A DNA stretch of 64,000 bases from Trachythela sp. YZ-2020. Lineage: Eukaryota > Cnidaria > Anthozoa > Malacalcyonacea > Clavulariidae. Positions 1 through 9,391 of the stretch are shown here, piece after piece. Positions within the stretch are counted from its first letter, which is position 1; each line of letters starts with the position of its first letter. The notes under the pieces are model-generated. The model worked only from the letters and a program-made list of their open reading frames with translations. It was not told the origin of the DNA and searched no databases. Location: the NCBI GenBank assembly GCA_016169945.1, contig JADLSH010000395.1, positions 444,501-508,500 on the forward strand, given 5' to 3'. The position numbers and the translations under genes were made by a program.

Positions 1-1760
1 AAATACCATCAAATTAAAAACCTCTCCAGTATTTCAGACGACGGCCTCCATCAACTTTGGTTACGACTACAATTTAAAAAACTAAAGTCATTTGTGATAT
101 GCGCAATATATAGACCCCCGACTGTCATTTAAGCTGTTTCGAAAACTCGTTTAAACCTTCGTATACTGAGGCACTCTTATTGGGTCATCCGATTTTCGTG
201 CTGGGAGATCTAAATTGTAACGTGTTGAACAACAGCCTTGAAGACAGAACTTTAAAAAAACCAGCCACGAATTGAATTTGAAACAAATCATTAAATCGCC
301 GACTAGGATAACGGATAGTTCTAGATCGCTTATAGATGTTATCCTAGTTTCTTCACCTACACTCGTACCAGTGGCGTTATGGACAAGTTAATAAGCGACC
401 ATCTCCCAGTATTCATGATCTTAAAACTCAAGCTCCCAAAACCACAAAGTTTTGCTGTCATTGCTAGAAGCTACCGAAATTATAATTCGTCTACATATGC
501 GGCTGACTTGGCACAATTAACCGGTTACTTTTCGAATCACCACAACATCTTTCCCGAAATAAATGACCACCTGGGTGCTTTTAATAATGTCCTTTCTTCT
601 ATTTTGAACAGTCATGCCCCCATAAAGGAAGTTAGAGTAAGAAATCGTTCAACACTCTTTGTTAACGATGGGATAAAACAAGTCATGAAAAAGCGTGATC
701 ACCTGCATCGAATTGTTTGTGAAACCAGACGCCTCGATGATTGGTCACTTTTCAAGAATGCCAGAAATGCTGCAAAATCCATGCTGAAAGAAGGTTAGAA
801 ATCCTACCCTCGCAATCAACTACAAAACTGCGAAGGAAAACCCGGAGTGACATGGAAGGTGATAAATCAATACTTGCCTTCAAGAGAAAGTCCAGATCAT
901 ATTTTCTCTAAAGACACCGCTCAATTGGCAGAAGAGTTTAATTTATATTTCTCTAAAGTTGGACAATCCACTTCGCATGCAGTCAAACAATTGGCCAGAA
1001 ATACAATATACAACCGTATGCTACCCACAGGCGCCCTATTAACATCACCTCAGATTTAATTTCCGACCAACTACAAGCGATATAGTAAAAAGGATTATAT
1101 TGTCCATGCCTACAAACAAATCTCCTGGGCCGGACATCGTCCACATGCGAGTGATAAAAGTTCACTAACAACTATCCTAATGCCATTAACTAATATTATC
1201 AATAAGTCCCTGATGTCTTCCACATACCCTGATATTTGGAAACTTGCTGAAGTCATACCACTCTTAAAGAAGGCGACCGTGAAGTTGCATCCGATAACCG
1301 TCCACTCTCCATGTTAGCGATCGCATAAAAAATATGCGAGGTGGCAATAAACCAATTAACTGATTTTTTACAAAAAAACGAAAGTCTTTCCACCCACCAA
1401 AGCGATAATAAGAAGAGTCATTCAATCGAAATTTTGAACATTTTTATAACTGAACAAATACTACAGGCAATGGATCAGAAAAAGGTGACGGCTTTGATTT
1501 TGATAGACATGTCTAAAGCTTTCGACAGTTTAAGTCACGAAGTTTTGTTGAAAATTGGCGGACATTGGTTTGTCCGAATCAGCCACAAAGTGGTTCCGCA
1601 GCTATCTCACTGGTAGATCTCAATACGTGAAAATTGGCTGAAGCAAGTCGACGCCACTTCATATCACACACGGTGTCCCTCAAGGATCGATTCTACCCCC
1701 CCTCTTCAGCATTTATACAAATGACCTTCCATATAAGGTAAAATGTCAGTCTTATCCAAC
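1..1760 (+). mobile_element. Decayed non-LTR retrotransposon (LINE), endonuclease and RT remnants
   Basis: This is a broken pol-like reading of a LINE, cut by the window edge on the left. Seen in order on the plus strand: an APE-endonuclease stretch with a YRPP motif near 108 and LGDLNC near 200; the SDHLPVF endonuclease motif in the open frame at 379-798; pre-RT sequence at 847-1059; and RT motifs DMSKAFDSLSHE near 1506 and HGVPQGSIL near 1668. The frame breaks at least five times. The RT stops near 1760, before the catalytic FADD motif, exactly where the tRNA cluster begins. The family is probably CR1/Rex-like, from the motif style. It cannot be active. Short RT-derived similarity recurs at about 3785-3825, so part of this element was copied along with the tRNA module. 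Confidence 0.75.
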
Positions 1761-1847
1761 TTGTCATTCCCAAAAGCAGTGCAAATGAAAACAAATGTAA
1801 ACATTGTTGGCAAAATGTAGCTAGAAAATGAGTAATTTCTAGCAAAT

Positions 1848-1929
1848 GGTAGCGTGGCCGAGTGGTCTAAGGCGCTGGTTTTAGGCACCAGTCATTTCGA
1901 TGGCGTGGGTTCGAATCCCACCGCAACCA
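1848..1929 (+). tRNA. tRNA-Leu (UAG anticodon), nearly intact
   Basis: An 82-nt class II cloverleaf can be drawn. The acceptor GGTAGCG pairs with CGCAACC apart from one A-A mismatch. The anticodon stem CTGGT/ACCAG is perfect, and its loop TTTAGGC reads UAG. There is a long variable arm and a perfect T stem (GTGGG/CCCAC) around TTCGAAT. A TTTT Pol III stop follows at about 1934. It is the best-preserved member of a local set of Leu-type copies. It could be functional, or a young pseudogene given the acceptor mismatch. Confidence 0.75.
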
Positions 1930-2084
1930 CATCTTTTAAAGATTTATAAGTGTCTCTAAAGTCAAAAGTTCACTAGATAATCCCGTAATTTTATCATGCA
2001 CGGAAGTGGGGAAACATGGCGAAGAGAGCCAGAATAACCAGCATTTTTTGCTATAGACCAAAGGTGATTCAGACTGGAAAACTT

Positions 2085-2163
2085 TGTGTGGCCGAGTTGT
2101 CTAAGGTGCTGGTTTACGGTACTGATCATTTCGATGGCGTGGATTCGAATCTCACAACTTCCA
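2085..2163 (+). pseudogene. Degenerate tRNA-Leu-like copy
   Basis: The sequence is clearly related to the Leu copy at 1848 (GGCCGAG, CTAAGG, TTCGAAT landmarks). The acceptor does not pair, the anticodon stem is broken and the T stem reads GTGGA/TCTCAC. No usable anticodon can be assigned. It belongs to the tandemly duplicated tRNA module. Confidence 0.6.
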
Positions 2164-2424
2164 ATTTGTAAAATTGTAGATTGCTTGATTCCCTATAGTT
2201 AGTTTGCAACATAATGTTATTATATATTGCTTTCTGTGTTATGATTCTTAATGAGGGTATATTGTTTGGTATATTGCCTTCCGTCATTAGTAGAAGTCCG
2301 AATCTCACCACTACGAATCCGTAGAGGTAGTTTGCAACATATTGTTATTCTATATTGCTTTGTTTGCATATATCAGTAAAATTTTCTGTCAAATTATTGG
2401 CCAAATTTAGCTCGGAAAGCAACT

Positions 2425-2506
2425 GGTACCGTGGCCGAGTGGTATAAGGCGCTGGTTTCAGGTACGAGTCATTTCGAAGACGTGGGTTCGAATCCCACCG
2501 CTGCCA
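2425..2506 (+). tRNA. tRNA-Leu (CAG)-like, probably decaying
   Basis: A class II tRNA-Leu shape with loop TTCAGGT, giving anticodon CAG. The T arm is perfect and TTTT follows at about 2511. The anticodon stem CTGGT/ACGAG has a G-G mismatch and the acceptor GGTACCG/CGCTGCC has a C-C mismatch. It still carries good A and B boxes, so it may be transcribed, but charging is doubtful. Confidence 0.55.
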
Positions 2507-2834
2507 CTTCTTTTAAAGATTTATAGTGGTCCCCAAGGTCCAAATATTCACTTGATTATCCCGTAATTTTATTATGCATGGTAAGGGTATAGCACTGTTA
2601 GTTTGCAACATAATGTTATTGTATATTGCTGCGTTTGCATATATTAGTAATATCTTTCTCTCGTTAGTAGAAATCCGAAACTGCAGCTTGATGCAGTGAT
2701 TTCTGTGATCTTGCGTCAAATACCATGTCAAAAATACTCTAACAAAATTGCAATTATGAGATGCCAAGAGAAAAATATTCAGGGAATTTATCCTCCTTTA
2801 AAATCTGAAAAATCTTTATAAACGATGATTCTCA

Positions 2835-2905
2835 GGTTCCGCCGAGACTTGAACTCGGATCCTTGGATTCAGAGTCCAAATTGCTAACCATTACAGCACA
2901 GAACC
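2835..2905 (-). tRNA. tRNA-Gln (CUG)
   Basis: A 71-nt tRNA read on the minus strand. The acceptor GGTTCTG pairs with CGGAACC with one T-G wobble. The anticodon stem TTGGA/TCCAA is perfect and the loop CTCTGAA reads CUG. The T arm CCGAG-TTCAAGT-CTCGG is perfect. A short T-run lies downstream (below 2820 on the plus strand). All arms pair, so it is the most likely functional tRNA in the window. A decayed paralog sits at 4788-4857. Confidence 0.85.
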
Positions 2906-3033
2906 AGTTTTCTTTTATTGATTTAACATCTTTAAGTTAGTAATCACGTCAAGAGACGTTCATCTCTCCAGACGTCATTTACAGTCATTACGAATTCACG
3001 TTGGGAGACATTCTTTGCAAACCTTTGGATGTT

Positions 3034-3130
3034 TCTCAAGTTTGCCGAGCGGACAAAGGCGCAAGATTTAAGATGGATGTCACACAGTCTTCCCACAATT
3101 GTATGCGTGCGTCCCAATCCGACACCTGAC
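3034..3130 (+). pseudogene. tRNA-Leu (UAA)-like pseudogene
   Basis: Reads like the 5' half of a tRNA-Leu(UAA): TTGCCGAGCGGACAAAGGCG, then CAAGATTTAAGAT with a TAA anticodon. Extra sequence then interrupts the variable and T-arm region (CGTGCGTCCCAATCC instead of CGTGGGTTCGAATCC). A second, differently damaged copy is at 3485-3583. I infer a pseudogene. Confidence 0.5.
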
Positions 3131-3219
3131 GATGACTTTTGTCCTACGACGTTCGTGATGTGCTGTTTGTTTTATCTGAGTTGAGCAATTTGTTGCAAAC
3201 AAAATCCGTTTGGCGTGAG

Positions 3220-3275
3220 GCGTTGATTTTGTAACGGTTAGAATTGTTGCCTTAAAAGCAGTATAGCATACCACA
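3220..3275 (+). pseudogene. tRNA-Gly-like fragment
   Basis: GCGTTGATTTTGTAACGG and TTGTTGCCTTAAAAGCAGTA match the 5' half of the better-preserved tRNA-Gly-like copy at 3673. The 3' half has been replaced by a CATAC-type repeat. It is not functional. Confidence 0.45.
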
Positions 3276-3392
3276 CATAACATGCCATATCATATCATAT
3301 CATACCAGTTGGCGTACCACACCATACCATATCACACCATACCATATCTTATGCCATACCTTGTACATTACCATACCATACCATACCATTCA
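3276..3392. repeat. CATAC/CATATC microsatellite
   Basis: Degenerate tandem pentamers and hexamers (ATACC, CATATC, CACAC) run for about 115 bp, directly replacing the 3' half of the tRNA-Gly-like fragment. Confidence 0.85.
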
Positions 3393-3484
3393 CGTTAACA
3401 GTCGCGTACTGTATGTCCCAAGACATCGTTTCCCTCACTAAGAATTGACTTTGAGAAATATTCTTTTCGAATCATTCATGTTTG

Positions 3485-3583
3485 TCATGTTCGCCTAGCG
3501 TTCTGAAGCGGCATATTTAGGATGAACGTCAAGATTTCGTGTCTAGAATTGTGGGCGTGGGTTCGAATCCCACACCTGCAGAC
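3485..3583 (+). pseudogene. tRNA-Leu-like pseudogene
   Basis: Retains a good B-box/T-arm (GTGGG-TTCGAAT-CCCAC at about 3558-3574), but the D arm reads TCGCCTAGCG and the anticodon region is broken. It is homologous to the copy at 3034-3130 and is followed, as there, by a tRNA-Gly-like sequence. The Leu(UAA)-Gly pair was therefore duplicated as a unit. Confidence 0.5.
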
Positions 3584-3672
3584 AATTACATTTATCTCAC
3601 GTTCTTTACCTGTTGCCTGTTCTATCTGATCAGTTGAAGCATTATTTGCGATGAAAACCCGTTTGGCGTGAT

Positions 3673-3745
3673 GCGTTAATGGTGCAATAGTTAGTATTGT
3701 TGCCTTCCAAGCAGTAGATCTGATTTCGAGTTCGGGGTTAACGCA
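3673..3745 (+). pseudogene. tRNA-Gly (UCC)-like pseudogene
   Basis: The acceptor GCGTTAA pairs perfectly with TTAACGC. The anticodon loop CTTCCAA gives UCC (Gly). The T stem CTGAT/TCGGG does not pair, so the cloverleaf is incomplete. I infer a decayed tRNA-Gly. Confidence 0.55.
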
Positions 3746-3822
3746 ACGTTTTGCTTCAATGCTGCAATGCTGGATGTGGAATCTCCACGGATTTCCCATA
3801 TGAGGTAAAATGTCACTCTTAT

Positions 3823-4107
3823 AGACAAATTTGGCTAACGCTTGTTTATACCCAATTCACAACTTTGGATAACTCACATGCTTAGTTACTATTGTTCTAG
3901 TTTGCGAAAACATAGAATAGAACAAAGGTAACTAAGCATTAGAATGATCTACATGAGTGAATAGCTCTAATACATAATTCTAATGCTTAGTTACCTTTGT
4001 TCTATTCTATGTTTTCGAAAACTAGAACAATAGTAACTAAGCATGTGAGTTATCCAAAGTTGTGAATTGGGTAGCAACGATATAAACAGCGTTAGCCAAA
4101 TTTGTCT
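3823..4107. repeat. Long near-perfect palindrome (fold-back element)
   Basis: Two arms of about 122 and 130 bp (3823-3944 and 3978-4107) are near-perfect reverse complements around a 33-bp centre. Differences are only a few bases near the outer ends, so the duplication is recent. No coding capacity. It sits between the two copies of the tRNA module, with module sequence (GGCTAACG) forming part of the arm ends. It could be a fold-back transposon or an inverted duplication made during repair. Confidence 0.85.
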
Positions 4108-4200
4108 ATTCAATTTGGCTTTCCCCAAGACAGTGTTATCGAAAATAAGTGTAAATATTGTTGGGAGAGTTTTTCTAGAAAATGAATCTCTTCAGCTAAT

Positions 4201-4280
4201 GGTAGCTTGGCCGAGTGGCTACGGCGCTGATTTTATGGACAAGCTATTTCAATGGCGTGGGTTCGAACCCACCGCTGCCA
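4201..4280 (+). pseudogene. Degenerate tRNA-Leu-like copy
   Basis: Paralog of the Leu copy at 1848, with matching upstream flank (about 4130-4200 against 1776-1847). The T arm and 3' acceptor (CGCTGCC) survive. The D arm has lost two bases and the anticodon stem CTGAT no longer pairs. It is a pseudogene, and it shows that the whole tRNA module was duplicated. Confidence 0.6.
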
Positions 4281-4430
4281 CCTCTATTATACATCTATAA
4301 TGAGTTTCAAGATCCAAAGATTCACCAGATAACCCGGTAATTTTCTCACACAAATGGAGAAACATAAGCACTAAGAACCAGAATAACTTGTATTTTATGT
4401 TGTAGATAACACGCGATTCAAGGAGTAAAA

Positions 4431-4511
4431 GGTAGTGTGGCCGGGTTTTCTAAGGCGCTGGTGTCAGGCACCGGGCATTTCGATTGCGTGGATTAGAATC
4501 TCACCATTTCA
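4431..4511 (+). pseudogene. Degenerate tRNA-Leu (CAG)-like copy
   Basis: The anticodon stem CTGGT/ACCGG still pairs (one wobble) around GTCAGGC, giving CAG. The T arm (GTGGA-TTAGAAT-CTCAC) and 3' acceptor are ruined. It is the counterpart of the copies at 2085 and 2425. Confidence 0.55.
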
Positions 4512-4787
4512 AATCAGTGAAATTGTAGATTGTTTGATGCCGTAGAGGTAGTTTCAACATATTATTTATTCTTTATTTTTTGCTTGGATATATCAGTAAT
4601 ATTTTTCTCTCATCAGAAGAAATTCGAAACTCCAGCGTGATATAGCTAGGGATTTCTGTGATCTTGTGTAAAATACCATGACAAAAACGCAATGACCACA
4701 TTGCATTATGGGATACCAAGTAATATATTCCTCATGCAACTTAGGCTCCTTTAAAATATGAAAAATCCACATAAAGGACGACCCTTA

Positions 4788-4857
4788 GGTTCTGCCGAGA
4801 CTTGAACTCGGATCTTTGAATTCAGAGCCCAAAGAGCTAACCATGCACCGCAGGGCC
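4788..4857 (-). pseudogene. Decayed tRNA-Gln (CUG) paralog
   Basis: Minus-strand copy of the tRNA-Gln at 2835-2905. The anticodon loop CTCTGAA and the T arm are kept. The acceptor GGCCCTG/CAGAACC has two mismatches and the anticodon stem has G-T pairs only. The downstream flank (CCTTTAAAATATGAAAAATC) also matches, confirming segmental duplication. Confidence 0.65.
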
Positions 4858-4894
4858 AGTTGTTATTTTATTCATTTAAAGGGAAGTAGCAATC

Positions 4895-5151
4895 GCCGAA
4901 TTCATATTAGTGACGGGAAACTCGTCTTAGACGGGAAACTCGCCTGTGAAAACTCGTCTGAATATTTAAGACGGATTTAAGACGAGTTTCCCGTCTAGAT
5001 GGGATTCCCGTCTAACTTTCGAAAGTTAGACGGAAAAGTTAGACGGGAAAGTTAGACGGGAAAGTTAGACGGGAAACTCGTCTGTTATCGGCTTCATATT
5101 AGAAGAGGTTCCCGTCTAAGACGAGTTTCCCGTCCCTAATATGAATTCGGC
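4895..5151. mobile_element. MITE with about 41-bp TIRs and internal TTAGACGGGAAAG repeats
   Basis: The ends GCCGAATTCATATTAG are inverted at 4895 and 5151, and the inverted match extends about 41 bp with one difference. The interior repeats GACGGGAAACTCGTCT-type words several times in both orientations. Non-coding, 257 bp. Superfamily unknown. Flanks AAT/TAAT may hide a short target duplication. Confidence 0.75.
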
Positions 5152-6354
5152 TAATGAAAATTAAGTTTGTCTCATTTGGAAGAGATGTTCAATATATCGC
5201 AAAACCGACATAGATTTTTTCTGTATCGTTCTTGGTATAAAGAATATTCCAGTTCATATTATCAAAAATAATAGTGCATCCCGCCATCTTGGATATGCAT
5301 ATTTTCAGATAGGCGTGACGTCACAACCGGGAAAATTATTTTGTATATATATTGAACAATTCTTGTTTCATAATGCAAAATTCCATATTATTTTTGTACT
5401 CGTCTATTTTTAATTGAAACACCAGCTATGTAGAAGCTTTCCACTGGTATTTAGGTTATTTTTACTGGTTTTATAACGTCTATACCTATTGTGACGTCAT
5501 TTAATTAGATCGAAATATAAAACAAGATGGCGGATGACAGGTTGTCTTTGGTCACAAATATCTCAAAAATTAAGAAAGTTACGTAGAGTATGTAAAAAGT
5601 CTTAGTAATCATTCTCAACGTTCTTCTAAATTCGACAAACAAAATTTCCATTTCCCGTTAATACCTTTGTATTCATGCTAACAGTTGCGCATCTTCCTAG
5701 ACTTCGTTTACAGACATTACAGATTGAAGCTAATATAACACGTTTGCTTAGCACACAACTATAACTGATGCCGCAAGCTTAACCACTCTCATGTTACGTA
5801 TCCCTCTCGGTCATGTAATGCGCTGACGTATCGACGCATAGTTACTTAGCTGTTAACCTTGGTTATTGCATAACTTCATTAAATTGCAATTAATGTGCAG
5901 CCTCAGCTCAGCCACAGTTCCAAGCTTTCGTGTAAATGTTCGAGAAGAAAGTAACTTTCCTCACACTGATTCCAGATATTAACTAAACTGAAAGAGTTTT
6001 GACATAGTATTGTTTATGGCGGCGTATAAAGGCATTGCATTGCGTCCACAGATGTATTAGAAAATTTAAGGATGAATTCAACTCTATCGAGAAATTGGGC
6101 GTCTGGATCAAGATCATACATTTGCTGATGTACAGAAATTCATTATCGTTGTTGAAATGATTAAAGGCCGAGCTTGAAGTCTATTCATTAAATGTATCTG
6201 TAACTGTATAGAGTTCTGTAACTCAACCCTCAAACTCATTCTAAAATCATTAATCAACAACATATTAATAATTAATTGTTAAATTGCTGCCACAGTTAGT
6301 AATTTTGTAACATTTTCTATGAGTGATCTAATCATCTAAAGAGTCTCGGTTTTT
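5152..6354. other. No gene recognised
   Basis: AT-rich sequence without a convincing frame. A weak inverted pair (ATCCCGCCATCTTG near 5279 and CAAGATGGCGGATG near 5523) hints at an old DNA element, but the rest of the arms do not pair. Confidence 0.6.
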
Positions 6355-6480
6355 GTAGAGGGTTGAGTGTCGAGGGTTGCAAGTCGAGTGTCGAGGGTAA
6401 AATGTCGAGAGTCGAGGGTAAAGAGTCGAGGATAAAAAAAAAGTCGAGTGTCGTATATAAAAAGTCGAGGGTCGTATTTT
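6355..6480. repeat. Degenerate GTCGAGGGT tandem repeat
   Basis: About ten irregular copies of GTCGAGGGT / GTCGAGTGTCG, spaced by AAA-rich linkers. Confidence 0.8.
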
Positions 6481-6689
6481 TTAAATACTTTTTCGGTTTT
6501 GTAGTAGCGAGAGTAAAAATTCGCGGGTAGAAAGCGCGATGGTAGTTTAAAATTTATTAATTTAAAAAAAATTATTATTTTAACTCGAGTAATTGATTTT
6601 ATTAACTTGTAATACTTTTATAATTTTAATTTTTTATATGATAAATTTAAGTAACATTTTCTAACCAACTACAGTAAACGTATACTTCA

Positions 6690-7110
6690 ACTTTCCCGTA
6701 CATGTTCAAAGATTACCTACAAATGCCAATCAAAAGCTACAGCGCGTCATAGAATGGGCGTGGTTTATGTACTTATTTAATCACAGCAGCCCAGGCAATG
6801 ACTACAACATATAATGGTTTCAATTTGTATATTTTCAGGGGCAAATAAAAATTAAATTGGTTCATAATAGCAGTTAAAACACAGAGTGGACGTAGGGGAC
6901 ACTAACTGGTACATTTTAACTGCCATTATTAACCAATTTAATTTTTATTTGCCCCTGAAAATATACAAGTTGAAATCATTATATATTGTAGTCATTGTCT
7001 GGGCTGCTGTGATTAAATAAGTACATAAACCACGCCCGTTTGGACTTTGGAACCCGACTATAGCTTTTGATTGGCATTTATAAGTAATCTTTGAACATAT
7101 GCGGGAAAGT
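6690..7110. repeat. Long inverted repeat (about 190-bp arms)
   Basis: Arms 6690-6879 and 6914-7110 are reverse complements with scattered differences and one small indel, around a 34-bp loop. Outer ends read ACTTTCCCG. There is no coding frame. Most likely a fold-back type element. It is older than the palindrome at 3823 because the arms have diverged more. Confidence 0.85.
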
Positions 7111-7547
7111 AAGGAAATTTTGAAAACAGTTGAAGGAAATTTTGTTCAAAATAAGGAAAAATATGAGCAAAACAGGAAACTGTGTGCTGCAGAAGTCGAA
7201 ACACTGTAAATTTCATACTAATAGGCGGACTACTACACGGGGCTTTTCACCTCTGCGCCCGATTCTATTCCTGGCTACGCCATACACCGCAGGTTTTCTC
7301 CAGGTACTGCCATTTCCTCTTGTAGTAACACTGGACCAATAAAGACCTCTATAAAGAACAATTTAAAACTAATAGAGGTCAATAAAGCTACCCAGTATAA
7401 ATTAACCAAGTTTAGTACGTATTTTTGTATCTGCGAATGCAGATATATTGCGTGCCATCGTGCTGTTAGCTTATTTACCAGCTTTGTCATCAATGGCTGA
7501 ATCATATACTGAATCATATAATGACATAAATGAATCCCTAGGGCTTA
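7111..7547. other. No gene recognised
   Basis: Short frames on both strands have no recognisable motif. The stretch lies between the fold-back repeat and an antisense LINE fragment. Confidence 0.5.
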
Positions 7548-7797
7548 ATTGCCCCATTCACATGGCCCTTTACACTAATATTGGGATCATCTGACTTCAT
7601 GGCTTTGAAAAAATACACCAAATCCAGGTACTCAAGTCAGTAACACAGAGGAAGTAACCCTATTATTAGCAGCCGGTCTTTGCAACAGGTTTCAGATCGA
7701 AACGGTAGCGACAAGATAAATCTGGTTGCACGCCGTTGAACTTTCTCGATATCAAGGATAAGTAAGACAGACTGTGGTGACCAGACTTGTGAGCTGT
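7548..7797 (-). pseudogene. LINE RT C-terminal fragment, antisense
   Basis: Minus-strand translation gives the thumb/C-terminal signature of CR1/L2-like LINEs: VWSPQSV, then IEKVQRRATRFILSLP, then RLLIIGLLPLCY, then LEYLDLVYFFKAM. One in-frame stop follows PLCY. The fragment ends at a natural stop near 7548. The upstream RT domain is absent. It lies just before the LINE of opposite orientation starting near 8.1 kb. Confidence 0.75.
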
Positions 7798-8118
7798 ACT
7801 CACCGTGGCTGGATCACTCTTTTCGTCTCTCTGGATTTTTAACATTTTCTCGCCTTTAAATTATAAGTTTCGAATAAACTACATTCCAAATTGTTCCTAA
7901 TTTCTCGCTGATCCTACTGATACAAAATTGGAGTTGTCTCGCAACGTACTTCTCGAGATATTTCGCGCGAATGTTCGATATATTCGAACTCAAATTCTCT
8001 ACATCGAAGCGATCAAATTGATAGTTCGACTTTCAAAAATAATCTGCTTGTACTTCGTGGCTCGCAGCTTTTATGACAAGGGAATACAAGCGAATTAAAC
8101 CACTTCGCCAACACAGTT

Positions 8119-9350
8119 TTGTATTTGACGAAGGTTAAATCACCCGGTGGCGACGTGAAAATTCATTCCAATTTCAACGAGGAATTGCTCCTCAAGTGGC
8201 ATGGACCAAAGACAAATAAAATATCGATAATGAAAGACAAAAAAGACGAAGTAAGGAATCTCTTACTGAAATATGCCCTCACCGAAACCAAGACAAGCGA
8301 CAATAATACGAAGCACGAGAACGCTGCCATATTTTTGCCCCTTCCTTCGCCAACGTTTGATGAGCTAGAAATTGACCAAATCACGATTCAAGCAAATTTG
8401 AGATGATTGTAAGTGTCTTAATCAACTAGAGGAATTACTAAAACACGACGAGGAAAACTCATTGAATAGAGCTTCTGCATTCGATGCTACCATTGAGTCA
8501 TTAAAACTTAAAAATAACAAAATGGTCGATGAACTTGTGAAGCAACAAAACACTATTCACCAGTTAACCGAGGACAATCATCTTATGAAGCAACTCCTTG
8601 AAATCAAGCAGCACGAGTGGGTTACTGTCGAGACGAAGAGTACCTCCAACAACCTGAAAGCATATAGTAATACAGTATTACCCCCGAAAACATCAAACCA
8701 ATATGAAGGTCTACAAATAAAAGAAAACTCAGAAGAAACTCACGAAAGCATCACTGAAACGCCACCCACCAATTCCGACTTCAGTGAACAAATCGAAACT
8801 TATCGTTCAAATAAGAAAACAAGCTACGAAGGTTGCAAAACAAAGCAAACCCCAAAAACCAAACCTAATATCGATACCACCAGAAACCCAAAACTGGTAA
8901 GGTTTTGGTATTAGGTGATTCAATGATAAAAAACATTGAAAACAAAAAAATCTCAAGGGCTACTAGAGGTGCCAGTCACTGTCGCTCAAGAAAGGATGGT
9001 GTGGAGCTGATGGAAATTCAAAATATGATACTATCATATTACATGTGGGAACAAACGATTTGGCTCATGATGAACCGGAAGTTGTTGCCTAAAAAATGGA
9101 AAGTGTTGTGAAAGAAGTCCAAAACCATGCAAAGAATGTTGCTGTGTCAGGAGTAACGAAAAGGTATGATAACCAGGTACCCCCTAGTCGAATCACTACT
9201 TTCAATGAGTACTTGAAAAACTTGAGTAAGAAAGAAAAACTAACATTCATTGACAATGACAACATTGACAAATCCCTATTAAATGGGTCAAACTTACACC
9301 TAAACAGAAATGGAGATAGAGTATTAGTTAAGCCTTTTGTAATTATTTGA
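8119..9350 (+). pseudogene. LINE ORF1: coiled-coil plus SGNH hydrolase (esterase) domain
   Basis: The reading passes through frames at 8119-8406, about 8402-8914, 8905-9111 and 9020-9350, so there are at least two frameshifts and one in-frame stop. The middle part is a Leu/Lys/Glu-rich coiled coil (around 8470-8620). The C-terminal part is an SGNH hydrolase. Block I LVLGDSM lies near 8905. Block III HVGTND lies near 9040, in a neighbouring frame. Near the end, NLHLNRNG holds the catalytic His in a loose D-x-x-H context. Esterase domains of this kind are known in ORF1 proteins of CR1-clade LINEs, where they may act on lipid or aid particle handling. The family is secure. Activity is ruled out here by frame damage. 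Confidence 0.8.
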
Positions 9351-9391
9351 GTTAAATTCGACTCAATGCTGCTCACAATGAGCATTTTTTT

